Below are positions 1 through 9,038 of a DNA stretch of 64,000 bases, piece by piece. The position numbers were made by a program, and so were the translations under genes. Source of the DNA: Paenibacillus castaneae (GTDB lineage: Bacteria > Bacillota > Bacilli > Paenibacillales > Paenibacillaceae). The notes under the pieces are model-generated. The model searched no databases. It was given only the letters and a program-made list of their open reading frames with translations, and was not told where the DNA came from. Where the stretch lies: assembly GCF_002884445.1 (NCBI RefSeq), contig NZ_KZ614144.1:1-64000 (forward strand). The letters run 5' to 3'. How positions within the stretch are numbered: the stretch's first letter is position 1; the number at the start of each line of letters is the position of its first letter.

Positions 1-21
1 AATCGGTCGAGGGCTTATCCT
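1..21 (+). rRNA. 23S rRNA, 3' end (partial)
   Basis: The first bases match the conserved extreme 3' end of Firmicute 23S rRNA (the GGTCGAGGGCTTA stretch that pairs with the 5' end in helix 1). The rest of the gene lies upstream of the window. The exact last base is an estimate. A spacer of about 160 bases without a tRNA separates it from the 5S gene. Confidence 0.8.
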
Positions 22-180
22 AAAACAGTTTGTTTGGACCCATACATCCGGCAGACAACAGCAGTAAGGTTTCAGCAAACCTACCTTTCGTGTCCAGTTT
101 TCAGGGCGTAAGCCTTGCGCACCCTTTGATTTGGTCATCTGAATGTATTTAGACTGGCTAATCTGCATCGAGCAACACCG

Positions 181-297
181 TTTGGTGGCGATGGCGGAGG
201 GGAACCACGCGTTCCCATACCGAACACGACCGTTAAGCCCTCCAGCGCCGATGGTACTTAGACCGCAGGGTCTTGGGAGAGTAGGACGTCGCCAAGC
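181..297 (+). rRNA. rrf: 5S ribosomal RNA
   Basis: The sequence shows the complete 5S pattern: a TTTGGTGGCGA 5' strand, the GTTCCCATACCGAACACG loop region, the CAGCGCCGATGGTA segment, GGGAGAGTAGGACG, and a 3' strand ending GCCAAGC that pairs with the 5' end. Length (about 117 nt) is typical. It closes an rRNA operon and sits just before csfB, as rrnA does in B. subtilis. Confidence 0.95.
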
Positions 298-304
298 ACG
301 AGAG

Positions 305-336
305 ACCTATCGCATGTTATGCGATAGGTTTTTTGT
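305..336 (+). terminator. Intrinsic terminator of the rRNA operon
   Basis: A perfect 11-bp stem (305-315 with 319-329, ACCTATCGCAT and its complement) has a 3-base loop and is followed by a T-rich run. It lies 8 bases after the 5S gene. Confidence 0.92.
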
Positions 337-345
337 TTGTTTAAT

Positions 346-380
346 AAGCCTTAGCAGCTCTGAACGAGCTTCTAAGGCTT
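346..380 (-). terminator. Hairpin after the reversed membrane-protein gene
   Basis: An inverted repeat of about 14 bp (346-360 with 366-380, AAGCCTTAG arms and an AGCTC inner stem) lies just beyond the stop codon of the minus-strand gene at 386. The T-run is weak on both strands, so termination is likely but not certain. Confidence 0.5.
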
Positions 381-385
381 TCTAA

Positions 386-916
386 TTATCTTCGGTAATA
401 TGATGCTCCTCTAGATTCAAGTCTAAGTATGCCATCCTTCTGCTCTTTACGGAAGGTGAAGGATAACATTAACCGTGGAATCAGCAGCCATAGATGCCAG
501 CTTATAATACTGAGCAATAAGGATTCCTTAATCCAAGGGTACAAAAGTGCTGCTGCGCATAAGCCGATCCAGAATAGATGGCGATGTACGCGTCGAAACA
601 GACTTAATTTAATATCATTGGCTGGTTTGAAACCAATCCAAGGCGGAGTAATTCGCCAAACCCATTTGCGGTCAGCAGCTTCATCGACTCGAATAAAGGT
701 GAGAAATATAATGATAATATGTATGATCTGAATGACTGCAAAGCCAAACAACCAGGAGAAAAGACCATCTATTTGAAACATAAGCATCTGAAAGGCAAGA
801 AATATAGCTGCAATTAGCATATGGCTTTGAACAAGCTCGGGACGTATGTTTTTCCTCCTTACAAGCTGATATTGGTAAATAGTCGCGTTTTTTTGATCAG
901 ATAATGGCTTGTGCAT
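386..916 (-). CDS. Small multi-pass membrane protein of unknown function
   Basis: I do not recognise the family. The 176-residue product has about four hydrophobic segments (roughly residues 33-49, 55-80, 112-130 and 133-153) separated by short basic loops, and a charged N-terminus. An AGGAAGGAAC ribosome-binding site lies about 7 bases before the ATG at 916, supporting a real gene. It is reversed between the rRNA operon and csfB, where B. subtilis has no such gene. Hydropathy suggests an integral cytoplasmic-membrane protein. No catalytic motif is visible. Confidence 0.7.
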   Translation of the reverse strand: MHKPLSDQKNATIYQYQLVRRKNIRPELVQSHMLIAAIFLAFQMLMFQIDGLFSWLFGFAVIQIIHIIIIFLTFIRVDEAADRKWVWRITPPWIGFKPANDIKLSLFRRVHRHLFWIGLCAAALLYPWIKESLLLSIISWHLWLLIPRLMLSFTFRKEQKDGILRLESRGASYYRR

Positions 917-1080
917 GTTTTAGTTCCTTCCTACTCGAAATGACAGCAACTCTCGTTAACTATATCGGTATTTATTAGTCATCTGTCCATAGTTTTAAAC
1001 AAACAAATGCAGAAATCCAGTAACCAATAGCCCTTATGGCGCATAAGATATATAAATATTTGAAATGGGCTATGAAACAA

Positions 1081-1110
1081 GTATAAATAAATAGAGTTTG
1101 TGGCATAATA
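1081..1110 (+). promoter_or_regulatory. Sigma-F/sigma-G type forespore promoter of csfB
   Basis: GTATA at 1081-1085 and GCATAATA at 1103-1110 are separated by 17 bases. This fits the sigma-G consensus (GHATR, 17-18, GCATnHTH), and the -35 also fits sigma-F (GYWTA). The predicted start lies about 30 bases before the csfB ATG. In B. subtilis csfB is made in the forespore under sigma-F. Confidence 0.7.
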
Positions 1111-1149
1111 ATAGCTATATAGGCAATGTAAGAGAAAGCGGGGATTGTA

Positions 1150-1341
1150 ATGGACGACAATCGCGAGCATCACTGTATCATTTGCAATCAACAGAAGTCG
1201 GACGGCCAAGGTATTCGAATTGTCAGCGGTTTTATTTGCGAGACATGTGAAGAGGAAATGGTGCGGACAGACGTCAAGGATGCGAAATATCCTTTTTTCA
1301 TTCATCAGATGAAGCAAATATTTTTAGGTGAAAATGCTTGA
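1150..1341 (+). CDS. csfB: Anti-sigma-G factor CsfB (Gin)
   Basis: This 63-residue protein has the Gin layout: two Cys pairs, C9-x2-C12 and C30-x2-C33, expected to bind one zinc ion, then a basic C-terminal helix (KYPFFIHQMKQIF). In B. subtilis Gin binds sigma-G, keeping it silent before engulfment ends, and also sigma-E. Position next to the rRNA operon matches B. subtilis. AAAGCGGGG provides the ribosome-binding site. A GTATA/GCATAATA promoter at 1081 supports forespore expression. Confidence 0.9.
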   Translation: MDDNREHHCIICNQQKSDGQGIRIVSGFICETCEEEMVRTDVKDAKYPFFIHQMKQIFLGENA

Positions 1342-1374
1342 GTGGTTTCTGGCAACAGAGGCTGCTCTTTTTTT
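1340..1374 (+). terminator. Intrinsic terminator after csfB
   Basis: A 12-base wobble-rich stem (1340-1351 with 1356-1367, loop GCAA) runs straight into a T-run. It overlaps the csfB stop codon. Confidence 0.65.
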
Positions 1375-1440
1375 GTCGTTTTTCATGTACAATAGGAATA
1401 TCATAAAGCCTTTTTATTTTGAAAGGAATGTCCTTATATA

Positions 1441-2955
1441 ATGAAGCAATTTTACGCACCGCTCCTAGAAGCTCTTATTGATCATATAAATGATTCACCA
1501 GCCGGGTTCCATGTACCAGGCCATCACTATGGACAAGCCCTTGCATATGAGCTCCAGAACGCCATGCCGGAGTATCATCCATCCAAGTGGTTTTCAGAGA
1601 TTATGATGCTGGATGTAACGGAGCTTTCCTCTACAGATGATCTGCATCATCCTGAAAGATCAATTAAGGAAGCGCAGCTGTTAGCTGCACATACTTTCGG
1701 AGCGGATGAAACTTTTTTTCTTGTAGGTGGAAGCACGTCGGGAAATATTGCATTGCTGCTTGCTCTATGCGATCAAGACGATATCATCATTGTTCAACGC
1801 AACGTGCACAAGTCTATCTTGAATGGTTTAAGGCTGGCAGGAGCTAAGGCTGTATTTCTATCACCACAAATAGAGCTGAGCTCAAGCCTAGCTGTCGTTC
1901 CATCGTTAGAGCAGGTCGAGGAAGCTCTTCAATTATATCCGGAAGCCAAGGCTGTATTTCTATCCAACCCAAATTACTATGGAATGGGGGTCAAGCTAAC
2001 ACCTTACTCCGAACTTATTCATAAGTATGGCAAGCCTTTGCTGGTTGATGAAGCGCATGGAGCACATTTTGGCTTTCACTCACAATTGCCGCTATCCGCG
2101 CTAGCTGAAGGAGCAGATGCTGTCGTGCAATCGGCGCATAAGACGCTTCCCGCCTTAACTATGGGAGCAATGCTTCATGTGCAGGGGGATCGAATGGATA
2201 GACAGTTGCTTCGTCAGTCGTTAGCGATGATTCAAAGCTCAAGCCCGTCCTTTCCGATACTTGCTTCCTTGGATATTTCCCGCGCAATGATTGATGCATT
2301 AGGGGAGGAGCTGTTTAAGCAAAGCTTGTCGTCTGCTGCATCATTCCGGCGCTGGCTGGCGGAACAGTCAACTCATATTAAGTCGCTCGAATTATCATTA
2401 GAGAAGGATAATCAAATCATTGCTTTTGCTGATCCTCTAAGAGTTGTCTTATATGATAAAAGCGGCATATTTACCGGTTTCGAGCTGCAGCAGCGGTTAG
2501 AGAAATTTAATATATATGTGGAGATGGCTGACCCGCGTTATGTTGTACTTGTATTCGGTATCGGAACCTCTTTAGAGGATATCATGAAGTTGGAGAATGC
2601 AATAATTACAACAAATAGAGATTTAAATGAAATAAATTCACCCGCGAAACTAAAGTTGAATCCACTTGTATATGATGCAGGACATGCAGGCACAGCCCCA
2701 ACGATCTCCAAGCCGGTATCGTTTGCCCGTTCACTATTTAGTCGCAGACGGATGGAACGAATCCAGCTAGCGCAAGCTGAGCATAGAATGGCTGCCGAAA
2801 TGGTAACACCTTACCCGCCGGGTATTTCTATTCTATATCCAGGTGAAATTATAACAGCTGAAGGGATTGAGCAGATTCAATATTTAGCTCGAACTGGAGC
2901 CAAATTTCAAGGGGCAAATGACCAGACCATGAATACAATAGCTGTATATGAATGA
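1441..2955 (+). CDS. yaaO: Orn/Lys/Arg decarboxylase-family PLP enzyme (YaaO-like)
   Basis: This is a PLP fold-type I amino acid decarboxylase of 504 residues, slightly longer than B. subtilis YaaO. The N-terminal GFHVPGHHYG motif, the DEAHGAH motif (from about D202), and the Schiff-base lysine K234 in SAHKTLP are present. The C-terminal third matches the small decarboxylase C-domain. The substrate (lysine, arginine or ornithine) cannot be told from sequence. It probably feeds polyamine synthesis in the cytoplasm. It lies between csfB and tmk as in Bacillus; xpaC and yaaN are missing. Confidence 0.88.
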   Translation: MKQFYAPLLEALIDHINDSPAGFHVPGHHYGQALAYELQNAMPEYHPSKWFSEIMMLDVTELSSTDDLHHPERSIKEAQLLAAHTFGADETFFLVGGSTSGNIALLLALCDQDDIIIVQRNVHKSILNGLRLAGAKAVFLSPQIELSSSLAVVPSLEQVEEALQLYPEAKAVFLSNPNYYGMGVKLTPYSELIHKYGKPLLVDEAHGAHFGFHSQLPLSALAEGADAVVQSAHKTLPALTMGAMLHVQGDRMDRQLLRQSLAMIQSSSPSFPILASLDISRAMIDALGEELFKQSLSSAASFRRWLAEQSTHIKSLELSLEKDNQIIAFADPLRVVLYDKSGIFTGFELQQRLEKFNIYVEMADPRYVVLVFGIGTSLEDIMKLENAIITTNRDLNEINSPAKLKLNPLVYDAGHAGTAPTISKPVSFARSLFSRRRMERIQLAQAEHRMAAEMVTPYPPGISILYPGEIITAEGIEQIQYLARTGAKFQGANDQTMNTIAVYE

Positions 2956-3067
2956 AAATAAACATTGTATAACGTTCGTACCAAATGTTCATTGTACAAG
3001 GGGTAACGCTTTGTTAATATAGAGTAGAGTATATACTAATTTATTTTACGTTAGGGGAAGCCTTAGA

Positions 3068-3724
3068 TTGAGAAAAGGTGTATTCATTACCATAGAAGGC
3101 GGCGATGGTGCCGGCAAATCGACACTTATTGAGAAGCTCTCGAATACGATGCTTCAAAGAGGAAGTTCTATAATGGTTACAAGAGAGCCTGGCGGCATTC
3201 CGATCGCAGAGCAGATTCGTAATGTTATACTGGACACGGGCAATACGAAGATGGATGCGAGAACGGAAGCGCTGTTGTATGCGGCAGCTCGCAGGCAGCA
3301 TCTGATGGAGAAGGTTGTCCCAGCGCTGGAGCATGGAGAGTTTGTCCTATGTGATCGGTTCGTCGATAGCAGTCTGGCTTATCAGGGCTATGCGCGTGGA
3401 ATCGGTATGGAGGATGTATGGTCGATCAATCAGTTTGCAATTCAAGATATTATGCCTGACCTGACCATCTATATTGATGTATCACCCGAAGAGGGATTAG
3501 CGCGAATTAATAAGGCAGAAGTAAGGGAAATAAATCGTCTTGATTTAGAGAAGCTATCTTTTCATGAGAAGGTAAGAGAAGGCTATATGAAACTCTTGCA
3601 GCAGTTTCCTGATCGAATTGTGCTTGTAAATGGAGAACAAAGTCCTGAATTGGTGTTTGCTGACGTTTTATTGGCTATTGATCAACGTTTTGCAGGATTT
3701 TATGCAACCGATGTCAAATATTAA
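3068..3724 (+). CDS. tmk: Thymidylate kinase
   Basis: The enzyme phosphorylates dTMP to dTDP. The P-loop [10 protein letters not shown] spans residues 10-19, followed by TREPGG (dTMP site) and [14 protein letters not shown] (DRF motif). Length 218 residues is normal. The start is TTG at 3068, preceded by AGGGGAAG; no ATG lies near the conserved N-terminus. It begins the tmk-darA-yaaR-holB-ricT-yabA cluster typical of Bacillales, tying dTTP supply to replication genes. Confidence 0.95.
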   Translation: MRKGVFITIEGGDGAGKSTLIEKLSNTMLQRGSSIMVTREPGGIPIAEQIRNVILDTGNTKMDARTEALLYAAARRQHLMEKVVPALEHGEFVLCDRFVDSSLAYQGYARGIGMEDVWSINQFAIQDIMPDLTIYIDVSPEEGLARINKAEVREINRLDLEKLSFHEKVREGYMKLLQQFPDRIVLVNGEQSPELVFADVLLAIDQRFAGFYATDVKY

Positions 3725-3784
3725 GAGATGGACTAATGCACTGGGAAAGAGCTACTCCATTAGGTATAAGATATATCGTCTTAA

Positions 3785-4180
<396 letters not shown>

Positions 4181-4196
4181 ATGGGCGTGACCACCA

Positions 4197-4640
4197 ATGA
4201 AAATTGATCAAGGCTTTCGGCCCTTAGGGCAAAACAGATCAAATAACGATACAGGTACAAAACCGGCTTTGAATAGAAATTTCGCCGATGTCATGGTTCA
4301 GCAGGATGCGACCCGTACGCAAGAGCAGCTGCAGCAGAAGCTTCAGGATATTAACAAGCAGGGTGATCGGCTCTCTAAAGTGATGACGGTACGCGAGCTC
4401 AAAATTTATCGTCAGATGCTAAAGCAGTTTCTAGATGATACGATTAGACGTGGCATCGTACTCAAGGAAGTCAGAGGCTTTGATCGCAGGGGCCGGATTA
4501 AACGCTATAAACTGCTGGATGAAATCGATGAGACGCTTGTTTCTATGGCAGAGGAGTTATTGGATAGCGAGCAGGGAAGAATAGATTTACTGAACAAAAT
4601 TGGTGAAATTCGTGGATTGCTTATTAATTTGTTATTTTAA
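4197..4640 (+). CDS. yaaR: YaaR family protein (DUF327)
   Basis: The 147-residue protein is rich in Gln, Lys and Arg and predicted mostly helical, with a conserved core KVMTVRELKIYRQMLKQF and a C-terminal GRIDLLNKIGEIRGLL helix. This fits the DUF327/YaaR family, whose function is unknown. It lies 16 bp after darA and 32 bp before holB, as in B. subtilis, so it is probably co-transcribed. The Shine-Dalgarno is weak. Confidence 0.85.
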   Translation: MKIDQGFRPLGQNRSNNDTGTKPALNRNFADVMVQQDATRTQEQLQQKLQDINKQGDRLSKVMTVRELKIYRQMLKQFLDDTIRRGIVLKEVRGFDRRGRIKRYKLLDEIDETLVSMAEELLDSEQGRIDLLNKIGEIRGLLINLLF

Positions 4641-4672
4641 TGAAATGTGAGCAAGGAAGGTAAGGAACGGTT

Positions 4673-5650
4673 ATGAGTCTTGAACAAATTGCCGGACAAT
4701 GGAAGGCACAGCGGATTTTGACACACGCCTTGCAGACTGGGAAAATTTCACACGCATATTTATTTAACGGCCCTTCGGGAACAGGCAGAATGGCTATGGC
4801 TCGTGAATTCGCCAAAGCGCTGTTCTGTACAGAAGATGGCGTTGATGCATGTGGCGAGTGCTTGGAATGCCGAAAATTCGAGCATGGAAATCAAACGGAT
4901 TTAACGACCATTTCTCCGGAAGGCCAATCCATCAAAATAGATCAAATTCGTGAGCTGCAGCGCGATTTTTCCTATCGTAATAGTGGAACTAAACGTAAAA
5001 TATATATGATTGAGCAAGCAGACAAAATGACGCTGCAAGCTGCCAACAGCTTGCTTAAATTTCTAGAAGAGCCGTTATCTCCTGTTGTAGCCATTCTGCT
5101 TACAGATAACGGACAAGCGGTACTTCCGACAATCCGCTCACGGACGCAATGGGTTCCGTTCCTGCCCATGTCGCCTGAGGCTATGCTCCAAACGCTCGTT
5201 GCAGAAGGATCCCCTCCAACCTTAGCGCGCACAGTTGTTCAATTAACCTCGGGTTTAGAAGGGGCAAGACAATTTCTCCAGCAGAATCAGTTTGCAGAAA
5301 TAAGAAACCTAGTGATACAATTAGGTAAGGAGAGTTTGACCCGATTCACCGCGGCGATGATCACTGCTGGGCAACAGCTTTTTAAAACAGATTTAGTAGA
5401 GCATATGGAGCTGCTGTTGTCACTATTAGTTATATGGTTTAAAGATTTGATACAGTTCCAGGCCGGAAGGCAGGACAACATCGTTTTTATAGATCAGTTA
5501 GATTGGTTAAGCAAACACGCCTTTGATAGATCGTTAGCAGGCTGGGTGTCCTGCATAGAGCATACGCTGGAAGCGAGCAAGCGTATGCGTGCGAATGTCA
5601 CGCCTCAACTCGCTTTTGAGCAACTATTGGTAAGATTACAGGAGGGCTAA
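4673..5650 (+). CDS. holB: DNA polymerase III delta' subunit
   Basis: Clamp-loader subunit of 325 residues. The N-terminal AAA+ region has FNGPSGTGRM in place of a full Walker A, a zinc-binding Cys cluster (CTEDGVDACGECLEC), and the LLKFLEEP and TIRSRTQ (sensor) motifs. The degenerate P-loop fits the non-ATPase delta' role. The C-terminal helical collar is less conserved. A GGAAGG site precedes the ATG. The stop is 3 bp before ricT, indicating one operon. Confidence 0.92.
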   Translation: MSLEQIAGQWKAQRILTHALQTGKISHAYLFNGPSGTGRMAMAREFAKALFCTEDGVDACGECLECRKFEHGNQTDLTTISPEGQSIKIDQIRELQRDFSYRNSGTKRKIYMIEQADKMTLQAANSLLKFLEEPLSPVVAILLTDNGQAVLPTIRSRTQWVPFLPMSPEAMLQTLVAEGSPPTLARTVVQLTSGLEGARQFLQQNQFAEIRNLVIQLGKESLTRFTAAMITAGQQLFKTDLVEHMELLLSLLVIWFKDLIQFQAGRQDNIVFIDQLDWLSKHAFDRSLAGWVSCIEHTLEASKRMRANVTPQLAFEQLLVRLQEG

Positions 5651-5653
5651 TCC

Positions 5654-6457
5654 TTGTACAATGTCATCGGTGTCCGCTTCAAGAAAGCGGGCAAGATCTA
5701 TTACTTTGATCCAGTCGATCACCCCGTGGACAAGGAGCAATATGTTATTGTTGAAACGGCACGGGGAATCGAATACGGTAAAGTGGTGGTGGGACAGAAG
5801 CAAGTCGGTGAATCGGATGTTGTACTTCCTCTTAAGAAAGTGATTCGCATTGCTAGCGAAGTCGACGCAAACATCGTCGAAGAGAACCGCACAGCGGCTA
5901 AGAATGCGTTCGTCACTTGTCTTGAAAAGATTAAAGGTCATCAGCTTCGTATGAAGCTTGTTGATGTAGAATTTACGTTTGACCGCAACAAGATTATTTT
6001 TTACTTTACAGCAGAAGGCAGAGTCGACTTCCGTGAGCTAGTTAAAGACTTAGCCAGTGTATTTCGTACTAGAATTGAACTTCGCCAAATCGGAGTTCGT
6101 GACGAAGCGAAGATGCTAGGCGGAATTGGGCCATGCGGACGAGTTCTATGCTGTTCCTCTTGGCTTGGTGATTTCGAGCCGGTCTCCATTAAGATGGCAA
6201 AGGATCAGAACTTATCACTTAATCCTACCAAGATATCTGGATTATGCGGACGTCTCATGTGCTGCTTGAAATATGAGCATGACAATTACGAAAGCATTCG
6301 CGAAGAACTTCCGGCAATTGGCAAATTTGTTGTCACCTCTTTAGGAGAGGGTAAGGTTACCGGCATTAATACATCGACGAAGAGTGTGTATGTTCAGTTA
6401 TTTGATATACCAGGTAAACCGAAAGAACTATCGATGGACGATGTCGTCATTAAATAA
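5654..6457 (+). CDS. ricT: PSP1-domain protein RicT (YaaT)
   Basis: The 267-residue protein starts at TTG (MYNVIGVRFKKAG), exactly as in B. subtilis YaaT, after a GGAGGG site. It holds the PSP1 domain with the conserved Cys motifs GGIGPCGRVLCC and ISGLCGRLMCC. With RlbA/RicA and RicF it forms the [4Fe-4S] Y-complex, which stimulates RNase Y processing and is needed for sporulation and competence in B. subtilis. The cysteines needed for cluster binding are present. Confidence 0.93.
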   Translation: MYNVIGVRFKKAGKIYYFDPVDHPVDKEQYVIVETARGIEYGKVVVGQKQVGESDVVLPLKKVIRIASEVDANIVEENRTAAKNAFVTCLEKIKGHQLRMKLVDVEFTFDRNKIIFYFTAEGRVDFRELVKDLASVFRTRIELRQIGVRDEAKMLGGIGPCGRVLCCSSWLGDFEPVSIKMAKDQNLSLNPTKISGLCGRLMCCLKYEHDNYESIREELPAIGKFVVTSLGEGKVTGINTSTKSVYVQLFDIPGKPKELSMDDVVIK

Positions 6458-6519
6458 ACGGCAGATTGCGATTCTCACGGGTGAGTTAACGCTCACGCAT
6501 GAAGCTCTGGGGTGGGAAC

Positions 6520-6918
6520 TTGGAGAAAAAAGATATATTCTTGAAAATGGACGAACTGGATAAGCAGGTTGGTGTGTTCCACAAAGAGCTTAGCGCGATG
6601 AAGCAGAAGGTTAAAGAGCTGCTTGAAGATAATAAGCGCCTAAGTGAAGAGAACAACCAGCTGCGACAGCTGTTTAAGCGAGAAGCAGAGCTGGAGCGTG
6701 AGACTGTTCTTACACCGGCTCTAGGGACACAAACGGTTAGACATGAGACCAAGCCCATAACTGGCGATGATCTTGCAGAAGCGAGCATTGCCATTGGAGA
6801 AGGCCATGATAATTTAACACGTTTGTATCATGAAGGATTCCACATATGCAACGTGTATTACGGGCATTTGCGGACGGAGGGAGATTGTTTATTCTGTCTT
6901 TCCTTTCTAAATAAATAA
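6520..6918 (+). CDS. yabA: Replication initiation control protein YabA
   Basis: YabA binds DnaA and DnaN and restrains re-initiation. The N-terminal half is a leucine-zipper coiled coil ([21 protein letters not shown]) and the C-terminus has the zinc motif with C...H and CLFC pairs. The TTG at 6520 follows a GGGGTGGG site and gives a normal 132-residue protein. The in-frame ATG at 6499 adds seven unlikely residues. The long middle linker is variable in the family. Confidence 0.88.
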   Translation: MEKKDIFLKMDELDKQVGVFHKELSAMKQKVKELLEDNKRLSEENNQLRQLFKREAELERETVLTPALGTQTVRHETKPITGDDLAEASIAIGEGHDNLTRLYHEGFHICNVYYGHLRTEGDCLFCLSFLNK

Positions 6919-6934
6919 TGGAATCCGTATCGAC

Positions 6935-6967
6935 ATGCCGTCCTTGCCGCAAAGGGCGGCATTTTTC
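6935..6967 (+). terminator. Intrinsic terminator after yabA
   Basis: ATGCCGTCCTT and AAGGGCGGCAT pair around a GCCGC loop and are followed by a T-run. This marks the end of the tmk-yabA unit. Confidence 0.88.
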
Positions 6968-7030
6968 TATTAATTAACAGAAAGATTCACTCAAATGAAT
7001 ACCGTTTAAATAAAAGGAGAGGCTTAAAAC

Positions 7031-7747
7031 GTGACAGAAATAATGGATGTAATGGAAAATGAGCGCCTAGATGATTTAATGACAGAATCAGGATTGAAAA
7101 TTATACAAAGCCGTGAAGTATTCAGCTTCTCGCTCGACGCTGTTTTACTGTCCCGATTTGCCAGTGTGCCAAAGCATGGACGAATAGTGGATCTGTGTAC
7201 AGGAAATGGTGTCATACCGATCCTTCTCTCAACCCGAACAAATGCGCAAATCGATGCAGTGGAAATTCAACCGAGGTTAGCGGATATGGCGAGAAGAAGT
7301 GTAAAGCTTAATCAGTTAACCGAACAAATTTCGATTATAGAACAGGATTTAAGGCTGTATCCGAAATCAGCTGGAAATGGGGTCTACGATGCGGTTACGG
7401 TAAATCCTCCGTATATGCCGATTACAGCAGGCGAACAAAATGAAAATGAGCATTATGCGATTGCAAGACACGAAATACATTGTACGCTTGAGGATGTTGC
7501 TGAAGCTTGTTCACGGCTTGTTCGCCCTGGCGGGAAGGTTTCCATGGTGCATCGGCCATCACGTCTGCTCGATATTGTGGAGACTATGCGCAAATGGCGG
7601 CTCGAGCCGAAGCGAATTCAATTCGTTCATCCCCATGCAAATGCAGAGGCCAACATGGTATTAATAGAAGCAATGCGGGATGGAAAGCCTGATATTAAGC
7701 TGCTGCCGCCGATCATGGTTTATGAGAATGGAGTGCAAATCGTTTGA
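7031..7747 (+). CDS. trmN6: tRNA(Val) adenine-N6-methyltransferase-like (TrmN6/YabB)
   Basis: Class I SAM-dependent methyltransferase of 238 residues. VDLCTGNGVIPILL is motif I and VTVNPPYMP is the NPPY motif of N6-adenine methylases; AVEIQPRL gives the acidic motif II residue. The GTG at 7031 sits 8 bases after AAAGGAGAGG. Its TGA overlaps the rsmI TTG by 4 bases. In B. subtilis a GIY-YIG gene (yazA) lies between yabB and rsmI; it is absent here. Confidence 0.9.
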   Translation: MTEIMDVMENERLDDLMTESGLKIIQSREVFSFSLDAVLLSRFASVPKHGRIVDLCTGNGVIPILLSTRTNAQIDAVEIQPRLADMARRSVKLNQLTEQISIIEQDLRLYPKSAGNGVYDAVTVNPPYMPITAGEQNENEHYAIARHEIHCTLEDVAEACSRLVRPGGKVSMVHRPSRLLDIVETMRKWRLEPKRIQFVHPHANAEANMVLIEAMRDGKPDIKLLPPIMVYENGVQIV

Positions 7748-8625
7748 ATATACAGAAAAGCTTCTCAGATGCTGCTAATGGAACGATAGGCAGCTTATAC
7801 TTAGTTGCAACACCGATAGGCAATCTTGAAGATATGACCTTTCGTGCGATACGAACGCTGAAGGAAGTGCAGCTAATTGCGGCTGAGGACACTAGACAAA
7901 CTCGCAAGCTGCTCACCCATTTCGAAATTAATACGCGTACGGTCAGCTATCATGAGCATAATAAGCGAGCAAGCGGACCAGAGCTTATTCGTTTATTGCT
8001 TGAAGGCCAATCCATTGCACTTGTCAGCGATGCCGGATTGCCTGCCATATCAGATCCTGGCGCCGATCTTGTGAAAGAAGCAATCGAGCAGCATATTCCC
8101 GTCATTCCCATACCTGGAGCTAATGCTGCTTTATCAGCTCTTATTATGTCAGGTCTCCCGACCGATCGATTTCTATTTGCAGGTTTTCCGCCACGCGAAC
8201 GCAAATCTTTAATCAAATGGCTGGAGGAGTTAAAAACGCAGAAAGGAACGCTCTTGTTCTATGAATCTCCGCATCGGATGACGAAAACATTGGATGCCTT
8301 ATTAGAAGTAATAGGTGACCGAGCTATTGCGTGTGTAAGAGAGCTCACGAAGAAACATGAGGAGGCCGTTCGAGGCTATGTGTCCGAATGTATCGAATGG
8401 TTTGCAGAGCATCCGCCGTTGGGCGAATTTTGTATCGTTCTGGATGGGAACGATGGTCTATCCTCTAATGGGCAGGCGCAGGAGGAAGCTTGGTGGGTGG
8501 AGCTTGATATGGCAGCCCATGTTGCGCACTATGAGCAGCAATATGATCGGAAGGAAGCTATTAAGAAGGCAGCCACAGATCGAGGGTTGTCAAAGCGGGA
8601 TGTATATAATGAAGTAAATCGTTAG
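7744..8625 (+). CDS. rsmI: 16S rRNA (cytidine-2'-O)-methyltransferase RsmI
   Basis: RsmI 2'-O-methylates C1402 of 16S rRNA (E. coli numbering). The 293-residue tetrapyrrole-methylase fold shows LYLVATPIGNLEDMT, AAEDTRQTRKLL, LVSDAGLPAISDPG and IPGANAALSAL. The start is TTG overlapping the yabB stop (TTGA), with a GGAG site 10 bases upstream, suggesting translational coupling. Confidence 0.95.
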   Translation: MNIQKSFSDAANGTIGSLYLVATPIGNLEDMTFRAIRTLKEVQLIAAEDTRQTRKLLTHFEINTRTVSYHEHNKRASGPELIRLLLEGQSIALVSDAGLPAISDPGADLVKEAIEQHIPVIPIPGANAALSALIMSGLPTDRFLFAGFPPRERKSLIKWLEELKTQKGTLLFYESPHRMTKTLDALLEVIGDRAIACVRELTKKHEEAVRGYVSECIEWFAEHPPLGEFCIVLDGNDGLSSNGQAQEEAWWVELDMAAHVAHYEQQYDRKEAIKKAATDRGLSKRDVYNEVNR

Positions 8626-8651
8626 ACTACGGATAAAACAAAAATATTGCG

Positions 8652-8693
8652 GACAAAAAAAGACCTTCCTGGCCGGGTTTTAGCACAGGAAGG
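8652..8693 (-). terminator. Intrinsic terminator of abrB (minus strand)
   Basis: An 8-bp stem (8664-8671 with 8686-8693, CCTTCCTG arms) is followed, on the minus strand, by TCTTTTTTTG. It lies about 60 bases past the abrB stop codon. Confidence 0.85.
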
Positions 8694-8754
8694 CGTAAGG
8701 AGTATAAAAAGGTTAGAATTAACAAGTGAATAAATATAGTATAACTTATTTTTT

Positions 8755-9009
8755 TTATTTTGTCACAGGTGTTGGCATTTCTGACAAACAAACGTGGCAA
8801 ACAATTTTTCCTTTGAAGTAAGATACGTTCTCTGCATTACCACAGAAGATACATGCAGGCTCGTATTTCTTCAACATGATGCGCTCGCCATCAACATAAA
8901 TCTCAAGAGCGTCTTTTTCGCCAATACCGAGTGTACGGCGCAATTCGATCGGGATAACAACCCGTCCTAATTCATCGACTTTACGAACAATACCTGTAGA
9001 TTTCATCAT
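8755..9009 (-). CDS. abrB: Transition-state regulator AbrB
   Basis: The N-terminal 50 residues (MKSTGIVRKVDELGRVVIP...) are the swapped-hairpin DNA-binding domain, almost identical to B. subtilis AbrB. The C-terminal part differs: 84 residues in total, with C53-x2-C56 and C71-x2-C74 pairs suggesting a small zinc knuckle instead of the AbrB multimerisation domain. AbrB represses post-exponential genes until Spo0A~P shuts it off. A sigma-A promoter at 9079-9107 and tandem Spo0A boxes at 9039-9055 precede it. GAGAGGGG is the ribosome-binding site. Confidence 0.94.
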   Translation of the reverse strand: MMKSTGIVRKVDELGRVVIPIELRRTLGIGEKDALEIYVDGERIMLKKYEPACIFCGNAENVSYFKGKIVCHVCLSEMPTPVTK

Positions 9010-9038
9010 AATATATAAATGCCCCTCTCAAAATGTGT

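Noticed and set aside
143..385. 80-codon frame across the 5S rRNA
   Set aside because: It reads through the 5S gene and its terminator.
979..1317. Open frames on the minus strand opposite csfB (61 and 112 codons)
   Set aside because: They lie across the csfB promoter and coding region, lack ribosome-binding sites and show no family pattern, whereas csfB itself is well supported.
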